Below are positions 56,611 through 64,000 of a stretch of DNA of 64,000 nt, piece after piece. The stretch's first letter is position 1; every line of letters begins with the position of its first letter. The position numbers and the translations under genes were made by a program. The notes under the pieces are model-generated. The model searched no databases. It was not told where the DNA came from and was given only the letters and a program-made list of their open reading frames with translations. The stretch is from Flintibacter sp. KGMB00164 (GTDB lineage Bacteria > Bacillota > Clostridia > Oscillospirales > Oscillospiraceae), in assembly GCF_008727735.1 (NCBI RefSeq), contig NZ_CP044227.1, positions 2,491,001 through 2,555,000 on the forward strand. Reading direction: 5' to 3'.

Positions 56611-57747
56611 ATGCACTATTTAGATAACGCGGCCACCACGCCGGTACGTCCGGAGGCGGTACAGGCCGCGGTGCAGGCCATGACCGTGGGGTGGGGCAAC
56701 CCCTCCTCCCGCTACGCCCTGGGCAGTCAGGCTGCTGCCGGGGTGAAGGAGCACCGCGCCCAGGTAGCGAAAGCTCTGGGCTGCGCCCCGGAGGAGCTCT
56801 ATTTTACCTCCTGCGGCAGCGAGGGAGACAACTGGGCCATCCGCGGCGCGGTGGAGCTGGGCCGCCGCAAGGGCAAGCACATCATCACCACCGCCATCGA
56901 GCACTCCGCCGTGCTGGAGCCCTGCCGGGCACTGGAGCGGGAAGGCTATGAGGTCACCTACCTCACCCCCAATGCCGACGGCCAGGTGTCCATGGAGGAC
57001 GTAAAGGCCGCCCTGCGTCCGGACACGGTGCTGGTATCCATGATGCTGGTGAACAACGAACTGGGCACCCTCCAGCCGGTGGCCGAGACCGCCAAGGCCA
57101 TCCGCGCCGCAGGCTCCCCGGCTCTCCTCCACTGCGACGCGGTCCAGGGATTCTTGAAGGTTCCCTTCACCCCCAAGGCCCTGGGTGTGGACCTGCTCAC
57201 CATCAGCGGCCACAAGATCCACGCTCCCAAGGGGGTAGGCGCCCTGTACATCCGCAAGGGACTGCGCTTCCCGCCCCTCATCCGTGGCGGCGGACAGGAG
57301 GAGGGTCTGCGCTCGGGCACCGAGGCCACCGCTCAGATTGCCGCCTTTGCCGCCGCCGCCCAGGCGGGCAAGGCCACTCTGGCCGCTGACCTGGAGCACA
57401 TGGCCGCCCTGAAAGAGGACCTGGCCCGCCGCCTGCCTCAGGAGGTCCCCGGCGCTAAGGTGGTCCTCCAGGGACAGGCCCCCCACATTCTGCCCATTAC
57501 CCTCCCCGGCTATAAGAGCGAGGTCATCGTGCGCTTTCTCAGCGACCGGGGGATCTGCGTCTCCTCCGGCTCCGCCTGCCACAAGGGAAAACCCAGCCAC
57601 GTGTATGCCGCCCTGAAGCTGCCCAAAAAGGAGCTGGACGGCGTGCTGCGCATCAGCTTCTCCTACGACACCACATCCCAGGACATTGACGCCCTGCTGG
57701 AAGGTCTGAAGGCCGCTCAGGAGCAGTTATTCACCAGCTTGTCCTAA
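56611..57747 (+). CDS. Cysteine desulfurase-like aminotransferase (NifS/IscS group)
   Basis: 378 residues, class-V PLP enzyme. PLP Lys202 is in SGHKIHAPKG; the mobile-loop Cys323 is in SSGSACHKGKPSH. LYLDNAATTP-like N-terminus is MHYLDNAATTPVRPEAVQAA. It takes sulfur from cysteine for Fe-S, thio-tRNA or cofactor use. It is not next to iscU or thiI, so the acceptor is open; it is followed by MATE and MBL genes. ATG 56611 has GAGGTGA upstream; a GTG three codons earlier overlaps the SD. Confidence 0.92.
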   Translation: MHYLDNAATTPVRPEAVQAAVQAMTVGWGNPSSRYALGSQAAAGVKEHRAQVAKALGCAPEELYFTSCGSEGDNWAIRGAVELGRRKGKHIITTAIEHSAVLEPCRALEREGYEVTYLTPNADGQVSMEDVKAALRPDTVLVSMMLVNNELGTLQPVAETAKAIRAAGSPALLHCDAVQGFLKVPFTPKALGVDLLTISGHKIHAPKGVGALYIRKGLRFPPLIRGGGQEEGLRSGTEATAQIAAFAAAAQAGKATLAADLEHMAALKEDLARRLPQEVPGAKVVLQGQAPHILPITLPGYKSEVIVRFLSDRGICVSSGSACHKGKPSHVYAALKLPKKELDGVLRISFSYDTTSQDIDALLEGLKAAQEQLFTSLS

Positions 57748-57775
57748 TCACTACATTCAAGGAGGTTCTACCCCC

Positions 57776-59164
57776 ATGTTTTCCTACCTGCGCCGCGGCC
57801 CCGGCTTCTACCGCCGAGTGGGCGGCCTGGCAGTACCCATTATTCTGCAAAACCTCATTACCAGCACCCTGGCCATGGCCGACACCTTCATGGTGGGCAT
57901 GCTGGGTGAGGTGCCTATGGCGGCCGTCACCCTGGCCAACATCCCCTTGTTTGTCATGCAGCTGTTCTTCTTTGGCGTGCAGAGCGGCTCGGCAGTGCTC
58001 ATCAGCCAGTACTGGGGCCGCCAGGACCGACAGTCCATCAACCGGGTGGTTGGCGTGGCCCTGTGGGCCGTGAACCTGGTATCGATCACCTTTGCCCTGG
58101 TGCTGCTGCTCATCCCCGTGCCCTTTTTGAGCCTGTTCGGCAACCAGCGGGAGGTCATCCTGCTGGCGGCAGACTACGGCCGGATCATCGGGTTGTCCTA
58201 TGTGCTCAACGGCGTCACCCTGGTCTATGTGGCCGCCTGGCGCAGCATGGAGCGCCCCGGCATCGGTATGTACATTCTGGCTGCCTCCATGGGCACCAAC
58301 ACCTTTTTAAACTGGGTGCTCATCTTCGGCAAGCTGGGCGCTCCCGCCCTGGGCGTCACCGGCGCGGCCATCGCCACCCTCATCGCCCGTGTGGTGGAGA
58401 TCGTCATTGTGGTGGTACACGCCCGGCGCTCCCGGGTGTTCCGCCTGGACCTGGGGCTGCTGCTGCGCCCGGGTCTGAGAACCGTCAAGCAGTTTATCCG
58501 CTACGGCTCCCCCGTGGTGTGCAACGAGACCATGTGGGGCCTGGGCACTGCCATCTTCCCCACTATCATGGGCCACATGGCAGGCAGCACGGAAATTCTG
58601 GCCGCTTACACCATCGCCGGCAACGTAGAAAAGCTGTGTATGGTGGTGGCCTTCGGCATCTCGGGCACCGCCTCCATCATCATCGGCCGGGAGATCGGCG
58701 CGGGCCGCTCGGACACCGTCTATCAGGTGGGACTGGCCCTCAACACCCTGGCGGCAGCGGGAGGCACCATTCTGGGAGCCGGTCTGCTGGCCTTCACCCA
58801 TCTGTCCGCCCCGGCCTGGTTCTTCCCCCTGTTCCACCTCTCCCCCGCGGCCTGCTCCGCCGCCACCATTATGATGACGGTCCAGGCCTGCATCATGCCC
58901 ATGCGGGACTTTAACAACTGCAACATCGTGGGCGTCCTCCGGGGCGGCGGCGATGTGAAGGTGGCCACCATGATCGACCTGTGTCCCCTGTGGCTGTGTG
59001 CCATCCCTCTGGCCGCTCTGGCCGGGCTGGTACTCCAGCTCAATATCCTGTGGGTCTACCTAGCCATGAGTACCGAGCAGCTGGTCAAATGTATCGCCGG
59101 CGTGGTTCGTCTGCGCACCGGCAAATGGATCCACGATCTCACCCGTCCCCAGACCATTGAATGA
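57776..59164 (+). CDS. MATE-family exporter
   Basis: 462 residues with 12 membrane segments, starting RVGGLAVPIILQNLITSTLA and MADTFMVGMLGEVPMAAVTL, the MATE N-terminal consensus. It differs from the MATE at 52 kb and is closer to the YpnP/NorM type. SD AAGGAGG. Lies 28 bp after the nifS-like gene and 15 bp before an MBL gene; probably one operon. Substrate unknown. Confidence 0.92.
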   Translation: MFSYLRRGPGFYRRVGGLAVPIILQNLITSTLAMADTFMVGMLGEVPMAAVTLANIPLFVMQLFFFGVQSGSAVLISQYWGRQDRQSINRVVGVALWAVNLVSITFALVLLLIPVPFLSLFGNQREVILLAADYGRIIGLSYVLNGVTLVYVAAWRSMERPGIGMYILAASMGTNTFLNWVLIFGKLGAPALGVTGAAIATLIARVVEIVIVVVHARRSRVFRLDLGLLLRPGLRTVKQFIRYGSPVVCNETMWGLGTAIFPTIMGHMAGSTEILAAYTIAGNVEKLCMVVAFGISGTASIIIGREIGAGRSDTVYQVGLALNTLAAAGGTILGAGLLAFTHLSAPAWFFPLFHLSPAACSAATIMMTVQACIMPMRDFNNCNIVGVLRGGGDVKVATMIDLCPLWLCAIPLAALAGLVLQLNILWVYLAMSTEQLVKCIAGVVRLRTGKWIHDLTRPQTIE

Positions 59165-59179
59165 AAGGAGCGCATCCCC

Positions 59180-60022
59180 ATGAAGGTAACCGTCTTGGTA
59201 GAAAACACTGCCCCGCAAGACAGCGGGCTCACCCCGGAGCACGGCCTGTCCCTGTATATCCAGTACCGTGAGCATAACATCCTGCTGGACGCCGGCTGTT
59301 CCCAGGCCTTTGCCCACAATGCCCAGGCCCTGGGGGTAGACCTCAAGCAGGTGGACCTGGCCGTCCTCTCCCACGGCCACTTTGACCACGCAGACGGTCT
59401 GCGCTACTTTTTGGAGGAAAACCCCACCTGCAAGGTGTACGCCCGGCCTCAGGCCGGCGGTCCCTATTTCTCCACCTCCACCGGCTCGCCCCGCTTCATC
59501 GGTATCCACCGGGACATCTGGGAGGGCCACCCGGACCGCTTTGACTGCGGGGAGGGGGTGCGCCAGCCTGTTCCCGGCATGTGGCTGGTGCCTGAGACCG
59601 TCCACGGTGGTCCCTTCGCCAGCCGGGAGACCAATCTGCTGCGCAAGCTGGGTCCCGACCAGTTTGTCCAGGACGACTTCGTCCATGAGCACTCCCTGGT
59701 GCTGGAGGGGGAGGACGGCCTGGTGGTCTTCAATTCCTGCTCTCACGGGGGCATCGTCAACATCGTCCAGGGGGTACAGGAGGCCCTGAACCGGCAGGTC
59801 ACCACGGTGGTGGGCGGCCTGCACATGTTCAGCACCAGCACCCTCTCCGGCCTCAACTGTCCCCCCGAGTACCCCGGCCAGGTTGCCTGGGCACTGAAAG
59901 AGCAGGGAGTACGGCGGGTATACACCGGCCACTGTACCGGTGAGACCGCCCTGGCTCTGCTCCGGGAGGAACTGGGGGACGCTTTGGTACCCCTTACCTG
60001 CGGGTTGACCTTCTCCCTGTAA
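59180..60022 (+). CDS. Metallo-beta-lactamase-fold hydrolase
   Basis: 280 residues. The metal motif SHGHFDHADG has HxHxDH at 65-70 (His65, His67, Asp69, His70); further ligands in CSHGGIVN and the C-terminal TGHCTGE. The relation is to YcbL/CysK-like MBL hydrolases of the 7,8-dihydropterin-6-methyl-like group rather than to lactamases. It is followed by a strong terminator. SD AAGGAGCG. Substrate unknown. Confidence 0.88.
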   Translation: MKVTVLVENTAPQDSGLTPEHGLSLYIQYREHNILLDAGCSQAFAHNAQALGVDLKQVDLAVLSHGHFDHADGLRYFLEENPTCKVYARPQAGGPYFSTSTGSPRFIGIHRDIWEGHPDRFDCGEGVRQPVPGMWLVPETVHGGPFASRETNLLRKLGPDQFVQDDFVHEHSLVLEGEDGLVVFNSCSHGGIVNIVQGVQEALNRQVTTVVGGLHMFSTSTLSGLNCPPEYPGQVAWALKEQGVRRVYTGHCTGETALALLREELGDALVPLTCGLTFSL

Positions 60023-60039
60023 GTTCCTATAAACATCAC

Positions 60040-60078
60040 ACGCGGCGTGCCTTTTATAAAAGCACGCCGCGTTTTTTT
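60040..60078 (+). terminator. Terminator of the nifS-MATE-MBL operon
   Basis: 11-bp stem ACGCGGCGTGC / GCACGCCGCGT with an internal CTTTTATAAAA, then TTTTTTT. Confidence 0.92.
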
Positions 60079-60087
60079 GCACATCAT

Positions 60088-60756
60088 TTAATTCCCCTGT
60101 GGAAACTGCTCATAGGGCTGGGTGGAGGAGATGGTCCATCCGGAGTTGATGAGCACCAGATCCTTCCCATCCGGCCCGCAGTAGTAGACGTCCACGCTGT
60201 CCGGATCGCCCTGACCCGGGACCACCGCCCAGTTCTGCAGAGTCTTTTTCACGCTGTCCAGAATGGTCTGGTCCAGCTGGTAGCTGTCATAGACGTGGAA
60301 CTCCTCCTTCTGCTCCTGAGGCGGTCCGGAGAAGAGGGCACAGGTCTCCCCAAAGCTGACGGTGATCCCGCCTTTCCCGGTGGTGATCTCCCCTGCCAGG
60401 TCCAGGTTCCAGCCGGTGAGCTGGGCCATCTCGGCCACTACGCCCTCCGCCGGGACCATGCCCTGTTCATTCAGCGTACCCTCGTAGGGCTCCTGGTACT
60501 GCTGAAATTGGTCGTCCATACCAATATAGAGCGTCACCATCTGTGCTCCTTCTCCCTGGCTGGACTTCTCTTCAGGCTGGATCTCTGAGGTATCCGCCTG
60601 GACATCCTGGCTCTGGTACGGATTTACTGAGCTGTCCAGGCTGCTGGATTGGTTCCCGTCGGCGCTCTGGACGCTCTGCATACCGGACTGCGCGTGACAG
60701 CCTCCCAAGGTCAGCAGCAGCGCCCCGGCACATAAGATCAAGGGCAGATTCTTCAT
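60088..60756 (-). CDS. Lipoprotein, possible GerMN-like domain
   Basis: 222 residues. Lipobox LGGC with Cys20 after MKNLPLILCAGALLLTL. A Ser/Gln-rich linker is followed by one domain from about residue 75 (VTLYIGMDDQFQQYQEPYEG, GKGGITVSFGETCALFSGPP, VDVYYCGPDGKDLVLIN) whose pattern is compatible with a GerMN (sporulation/germination) fold; this is a guess from strand order. ATG 60756 has AAAAGGAG. Between the MBL operon and dnaJ with its own promoter. Confidence 0.75.
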   Translation of the reverse strand: MKNLPLILCAGALLLTLGGCHAQSGMQSVQSADGNQSSSLDSSVNPYQSQDVQADTSEIQPEEKSSQGEGAQMVTLYIGMDDQFQQYQEPYEGTLNEQGMVPAEGVVAEMAQLTGWNLDLAGEITTGKGGITVSFGETCALFSGPPQEQKEEFHVYDSYQLDQTILDSVKKTLQNWAVVPGQGDPDSVDVYYCGPDGKDLVLINSGWTISSTQPYEQFPQGN

Positions 60757-60878
60757 ACGTTGGCTCCTTTTTATGTAAATGGATCTGCACCCACAACAGC
60801 AGTACACAAAGAAAAGCCAGACCTCCGGCTTCTCTGGTTTTGGTCTGAGCATGGAATACGTCATCTTGGCTAGAGAGT

Positions 60879-60908
60879 ATTGTACGAAACGAACGCCTGT
60901 CCCGTCAA
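60879..60908 (-). promoter_or_regulatory. Promoter of the lipoprotein gene
   Basis: -35 TTGACG (60908-60903), 18-bp spacer, -10 TACAAT (60884-60879); leader of about 120 bases. Confidence 0.7.
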
Positions 60909-60954
60909 GAATTTCCCCTCATTGTTTGCATTGTGTTAAAAAAATGTTCATAAT

Positions 60955-61007
60955 TACAAAAAAAGCGCCCTCCCCGCGGTCCACACCCGTCTGGAGAAAG
61001 GCGCTTT
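60955..61007 (-). terminator. Terminator after dnaJ
   Basis: AAAGCGCC / GGCGCTTT outer stem (61000-61007 with 60962-60969) with inner CTCC/GGAG pairing, then TTTTTTT on the minus strand. Confidence 0.8.
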
Positions 61008-61032
61008 CAAATGTCCGGCCGATGGCCAAACC

Positions 61033-62196
61033 TTATTTTTTCTTCTTGTGCTTATCAAAAAAGCCCTTCAGTCCGCTCTCTTCCGGCACATTCTCCCCCA
61101 TGGCCTGAGCAAAGGCCCGCAGGGCCTCCTTCTGCTCGGCGTTCATGGAGGTGGGCACCTGGACCCGGATGGTGACATACTGGTCACCCCGGCCCCGGCC
61201 CCGCAGCTCGGGGATACCCTTGCCCCGCAGGCGGAAGGTGGTGCCGGTCTGGGTTCCGGCGGGCAGGGTGTACTTCACCTTGCCGTCGATGGTGGGAATC
61301 TCCAGCTCGGCGCCCATAGCCGCCTGGAAGAAGGTCACCGGCTGCTCATAGAGCACGGTGGTGCCGTCGCGGCGGAACTGAGGATGGGGCTTGACCCGCA
61401 CGCCCACAATGAGGTCGCCGGCGGGACCGCCGTTTTTGCCCGCATTGCCCTGGCCCCGCAGAGAGACGGCCTGGCCGTCATCGATGCCGGCGGGGATGGT
61501 AACGGTGATACGCTTGCTCTTCTTCACGCTGCCGCTGCCTCCACAGCTCTTACAGGGACTGTGGATAATTTTGCCGGTGCCCCGGCAGCGGGTACAGGCC
61601 GCGGTGCTGGAGAAGGCGAAGCCGCCGGTGCGCTGCTGCACCCGGACCACGCCGGTGCCCCGGCAGTCGGGGCAGGTCTCGGCCGTGGTGCCCGGCTGGC
61701 AGCCGGAGCCGTGGCATTCGTCGCACTCCTCGGTGCGGTTGAGGTTGATCTCCTTCTCGCAGCCGAAGGCGGCCTCTTCAAAGGTAATGGTCAGGTTGGC
61801 CCGCAGGCTCTCTCCCTTCTGGGGACCGTTGCGCCGGGCTCCGCCGCCGCCAAAGCCGCCGAACCCACCGCCGCCAAAGAAGGAGCCGAAGATATCACCC
61901 AGGTCAATATCTCCCATGTCAAAGCCGCCGAAGCCGCCGCCGGGACCGCCTGCGCCATAGTTGGGGTCTACTCCCGCATGGCCAAACTGGTCATACCGGG
62001 CACGCTTCTGCTCGTCGGACAGGACGCTGTAAGCCTCGTTCACTTCCTTGAACTTGGCCTCTGCCTCCTTGTCGCCGGGGTTCATATCGGGGTGATATTT
62101 TTTGGCCAACTTCCGGTAGGCCTTTTTAATCTCATCGTCGGAGGCGCCTTTGCTTACGCCCAGCACCTCGTAATAATCTCGTTTCTGTTCTGGCAT
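61033..62196 (-). CDS. dnaJ: Chaperone protein DnaJ
   Basis: 387 residues, full-length type I Hsp40 that delivers clients to DnaK and stimulates its ATPase. J domain with HPD in [14 protein letters not shown], a Gly-rich region ([20 protein letters not shown]), four zinc-finger repeats ([32 protein letters not shown]), and the C-terminal peptide-binding domains. I start at ATG 62196 ([14 protein letters not shown]); the longer reading is not family-like. SD is weak (GGTGA). Directly after dnaK with a 213-bp gap. Confidence 0.96.
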   Translation of the reverse strand: MPEQKRDYYEVLGVSKGASDDEIKKAYRKLAKKYHPDMNPGDKEAEAKFKEVNEAYSVLSDEQKRARYDQFGHAGVDPNYGAGGPGGGFGGFDMGDIDLGDIFGSFFGGGGFGGFGGGGARRNGPQKGESLRANLTITFEEAAFGCEKEINLNRTEECDECHGSGCQPGTTAETCPDCRGTGVVRVQQRTGGFAFSSTAACTRCRGTGKIIHSPCKSCGGSGSVKKSKRITVTIPAGIDDGQAVSLRGQGNAGKNGGPAGDLIVGVRVKPHPQFRRDGTTVLYEQPVTFFQAAMGAELEIPTIDGKVKYTLPAGTQTGTTFRLRGKGIPELRGRGRGDQYVTIRVQVPTSMNAEQKEALRAFAQAMGENVPEESGLKGFFDKHKKKK

Positions 62197-62409
62197 ATGG
62201 TTCACCAACTTTACAAGTGGAGTTATGAACATGGGAAATGGCGGGGGCATCCCCCGCCTTTCCCTTCATTGTCACGCTACGGATTGGGCACACGGCCGGG
62301 TCGCTTTCACTCCGTCTCCGGACGCAAACAGCCGTATGTCTTCCGGCTTGGTTTGCATCCGTCGCTGCGCTCCAAGCTCCCCTGTGTGCCTATCCTTCGC
62401 GCTTATTTC
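62197..62409 (-). other. Spacer between dnaK and dnaJ
   Basis: 213 bases with no ORF with an SD. It contains a perfect hairpin GGCGGGGG-CAT-CCCCCGCC (62240-62258) and a GAAGGGAAAG/CATT context; there is no U-run, so it is likely a stability or attenuation element within the dnaK-dnaJ message. Confidence 0.5.
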
Positions 62410-64000
62410 TTACTTCTTGTCGTCATCCACGACAGTGTAGTCCGCGTCCACTACGTCATCGCCGCCGTTGCTGCCGCCGGCCTGGCCGCCGCCGAAGTTG
62501 GCGCCGCCCATGTCAGGGCCGGGACCAGCCTGGCCGCCCTGCTGCTGGTAGAGCTTCTCGCTGACCGCGTAGAAAGCCTTCTGCAGCTCCTCGGTGGCGT
62601 TCTTGATGGCCTCGGTGTCGGAGCCCTTCAGGGTCTCCTTCAGCTTGCCCAGAGCGCTCTCGATGTTGGAGCGGTCGCCGGCGTCCATCTTGCCGCCCAT
62701 CTCCTCCAGGGCCTTCTCGGTCTGGAAGACCATCTGGTCGGCCTGGTTGCGGGTATCGGCAGCCTCGCGCTGCTTCTTGTCCTCGGCGGCAAACTGCTCA
62801 GCCTCACGCACGGCCTTATCAATGTCGTCCTTGGACATGTTGGTGGAGGAGGTGATGGTGATGTGCTGCTCCTTGCCGGTGCCCAGGTCCTTGGCGGACA
62901 CGTTCACGATGCCGTTGGCGTCGATGTCGAAGGTAACCTCGATCTGAGGCACGCCGCGGCGGGCGGGAGCGATTCCGTCTAGATTGAAGCGGCCCAAAGT
63001 CTTGTTGTACTGAGCCATCTCACGCTCGCCCTGGAGTACGTGGACCTCAACGGAGGTCTGGTTGTCCGCGGCGGTGGTGAAGGTCTGGCTCTTCTTCACG
63101 GGGATGGTGGTGTTGCGCTCAATGAGCTTGGTCATCACGCCGCCCATGGTCTCAATGCCCAAGGACAGGGGGGTGACGTCCAGCAGCAGCAGGTCCTTCA
63201 CGTCGCCGGTGAACACGCCGCCCTGCAGGGCCGCGCCCAGAGCCACGCACTCGTCGGGGTTGATGCCCTTGAAGCCTTCCTTACCGGTGAGCTTCTTGAC
63301 CATCTCCTGGACCGCGGGGATACGGCTGGAGCCGCCCACCATCAGGACCTTGGAGATGTCGTTGCCGCTCAGGCCAGCGTCGCCCATGGCCTGACGCACA
63401 GGACCGGCAGTGGCCTCCACCAGGTGAGCAGTGAGCTGGTCAAACTTGGCGCGGCTCAGAGTCAGATCCAGGTGCTTAGGACCGGTAGCGTCGGCGGTGA
63501 TATAGGGCAGGTTGATGTTGGTGGAGGTGACGCCGGACAGCTCGATCTTAGCCTTCTCAGCGGCCTCCTTCAGGCGCTGCATGGCAACCTTGTCGCCGGT
63601 CAGGTCGATGCCCTCGGCCTTCTTGAACTCAGCGGCCATCCAGTCCATCACGCACTTATCGAAGTCATCGCCGCCCAGACGGTTGTTACCGGCAGTGGCC
63701 AGAACCTCGATGACGCCGTCGTCGATGTCCAGGATGGACACGTCGAAGGTGCCGCCGCCCAGGTCGTACACCATGACCTTCTGAGCGGTCTCCTTATCCA
63801 CACCGTAGGCCAGAGCGGCAGCGGTGGGCTCGTTGATGATACGCTTGACCTCCAGGCCGGCGATCTTGCCGGCGTCCTTGGTGGCCTGACGCTGAGCGTC
63901 GGTGAAGTAAGCGGGGACGGTGATGACGGCCTCGGAGACGGTCTGGCCCAGATAGGCCTCGGCGTCAGCCTTCAGCTTCTGAAGGATCATGGCGCTGATC
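62410..64000 (-). CDS. dnaK: Chaperone protein DnaK (Hsp70), partial: N-terminus outside window
   Basis: The C-terminal approximately 530 residues of Hsp70; the gene enters from the right edge. Seen: [53 protein letters not shown] and the switch [15 protein letters not shown] in the ATPase domain; then [17 protein letters not shown] and the substrate-binding domain, helical lid and a Gly/Gln-rich tail ending with [17 protein letters not shown] listed ATG at 63990 is internal (…SAMILQKL), not the start. First part of the hrcA-grpE-dnaK-dnaJ operon type; operator lies outside. Confidence 0.97.
   Translation of the reverse strand, partial: ISAMILQKLKADAEAYLGQTVSEAVITVPAYFTDAQRQATKDAGKIAGLEVKRIINEPTAAALAYGVDKETAQKVMVYDLGGGTFDVSILDIDDGVIEVLATAGNNRLGGDDFDKCVMDWMAAEFKKAEGIDLTGDKVAMQRLKEAAEKAKIELSGVTSTNINLPYITADATGPKHLDLTLSRAKFDQLTAHLVEATAGPVRQAMGDAGLSGNDISKVLMVGGSSRIPAVQEMVKKLTGKEGFKGINPDECVALGAALQGGVFTGDVKDLLLLDVTPLSLGIETMGGVMTKLIERNTTIPVKKSQTFTTAADNQTSVEVHVLQGEREMAQYNKTLGRFNLDGIAPARRGVPQIEVTFDIDANGIVNVSAKDLGTGKEQHITITSSTNMSKDDIDKAVREAEQFAAEDKKQREAADTRNQADQMVFQTEKALEEMGGKMDAGDRSNIESALGKLKETLKGSDTEAIKNATEELQKAFYAVSEKLYQQQGGQAGPGPDMGGANFGGGQAGGSNGGDDVVDADYTVVDDDKK

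Noticed and set aside
63988..63990. ATG at 63990 as start of dnaK
   Set aside because: It encodes the internal Met of the ATPase domain (before [13 protein letters not shown]); about 115 residues upstream lie beyond the window.
1..64000. CRISPR arrays, prophage genes, transposases or integrases
   Set aside because: I looked for regularly spaced repeats and for recombinase, capsid, terminase or cas-like products and saw none in the window.

Overview
The window looks like a chromosomal segment of a high-GC, Gram-positive anaerobe of the Clostridia, probably Oscillospiraceae near Flavonifractor, Lawsonibacter or Intestinimonas. This is inference. It rests on the protein families (anaerobic Hut/Fhs histidine route, CIRCE-controlled chaperones, ECF-type vitamin transporters, lipoproteins with Gram-positive lipoboxes), on consensus sigma-A promoters with strong Shine-Dalgarno sites, and on GC-rich coding sequence. 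There is no rRNA, tRNA, CRISPR array, insertion sequence or prophage. Both window edges cut chaperone genes: htpG at the left and dnaK at the right.

Layout. 1-13 kb: htpG with a perfect CIRCE operator, a prolyl-tRNA editing-like protein, a CorA-like transporter, a DUF711/ACT pair, a YfbR-like nucleotidase, an XRE membrane regulator, TetR, a PutP-like symporter, gdhA, a CofE-like ligase, a TtcA-like thiolase and rplM-rpsI. 13-29 kb: a histidine-fermentation island. nhaC, a small membrane protein and hutH are on the minus strand, fhs on the plus strand, hutU-hutI-lrp on the minus strand opposite a LysR gene, then ftcD-fchA, and finally a tetrahydrofolate riboswitch controlling folT-hutD-folC. 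29-40 kb: an ANT(6)-like gene, a complete ABC importer, an ECF sigma/anti-sigma pair, an amidohydrolase, a DUF4250 protein and an MsmX-type ATPase. 40-49 kb: a TetR-controlled MMPL exporter overlapping a gene for a large GLUG/coiled-coil surface protein, an ECF S-component, a PnuC-like transporter and an XRE/lipoprotein pair. 49-52 kb: the trans-translation cluster smpB-ppiB-ssrA. 52-64 kb: MarR-MATE, NYN-thiamine pyrophosphokinase, a polytopic membrane protein, a NifS-like/MATE/MBL operon and dnaK-dnaJ.

How the island works. HutH, HutU and HutI convert histidine through urocanate and imidazolonepropionate to formiminoglutamate. FtcD and FchA move the formimino carbon onto tetrahydrofolate and release ammonia. 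Fhs can then recover ATP by releasing formate. FolT, under a THF riboswitch, and FolC would supply and polyglutamylate the folate this flux needs, and GdhA can oxidise the glutamate. A methenyl-THF cyclohydrolase activity must come from FchA itself or from a gene outside the window. fhs and ftcD share a two-part promoter module with identical spacing, so they are probably co-regulated.

Most unusual signals. The 3' ends of two separate genes, rpsI and fhs, are each present twice with 84-132 bp of unrelated DNA between the copies. In fhs the displaced tail sits in frame behind a new Shine-Dalgarno/GTG start, giving a 43-residue ORF. These look like scars or minimal forms of elements that target conserved gene termini.
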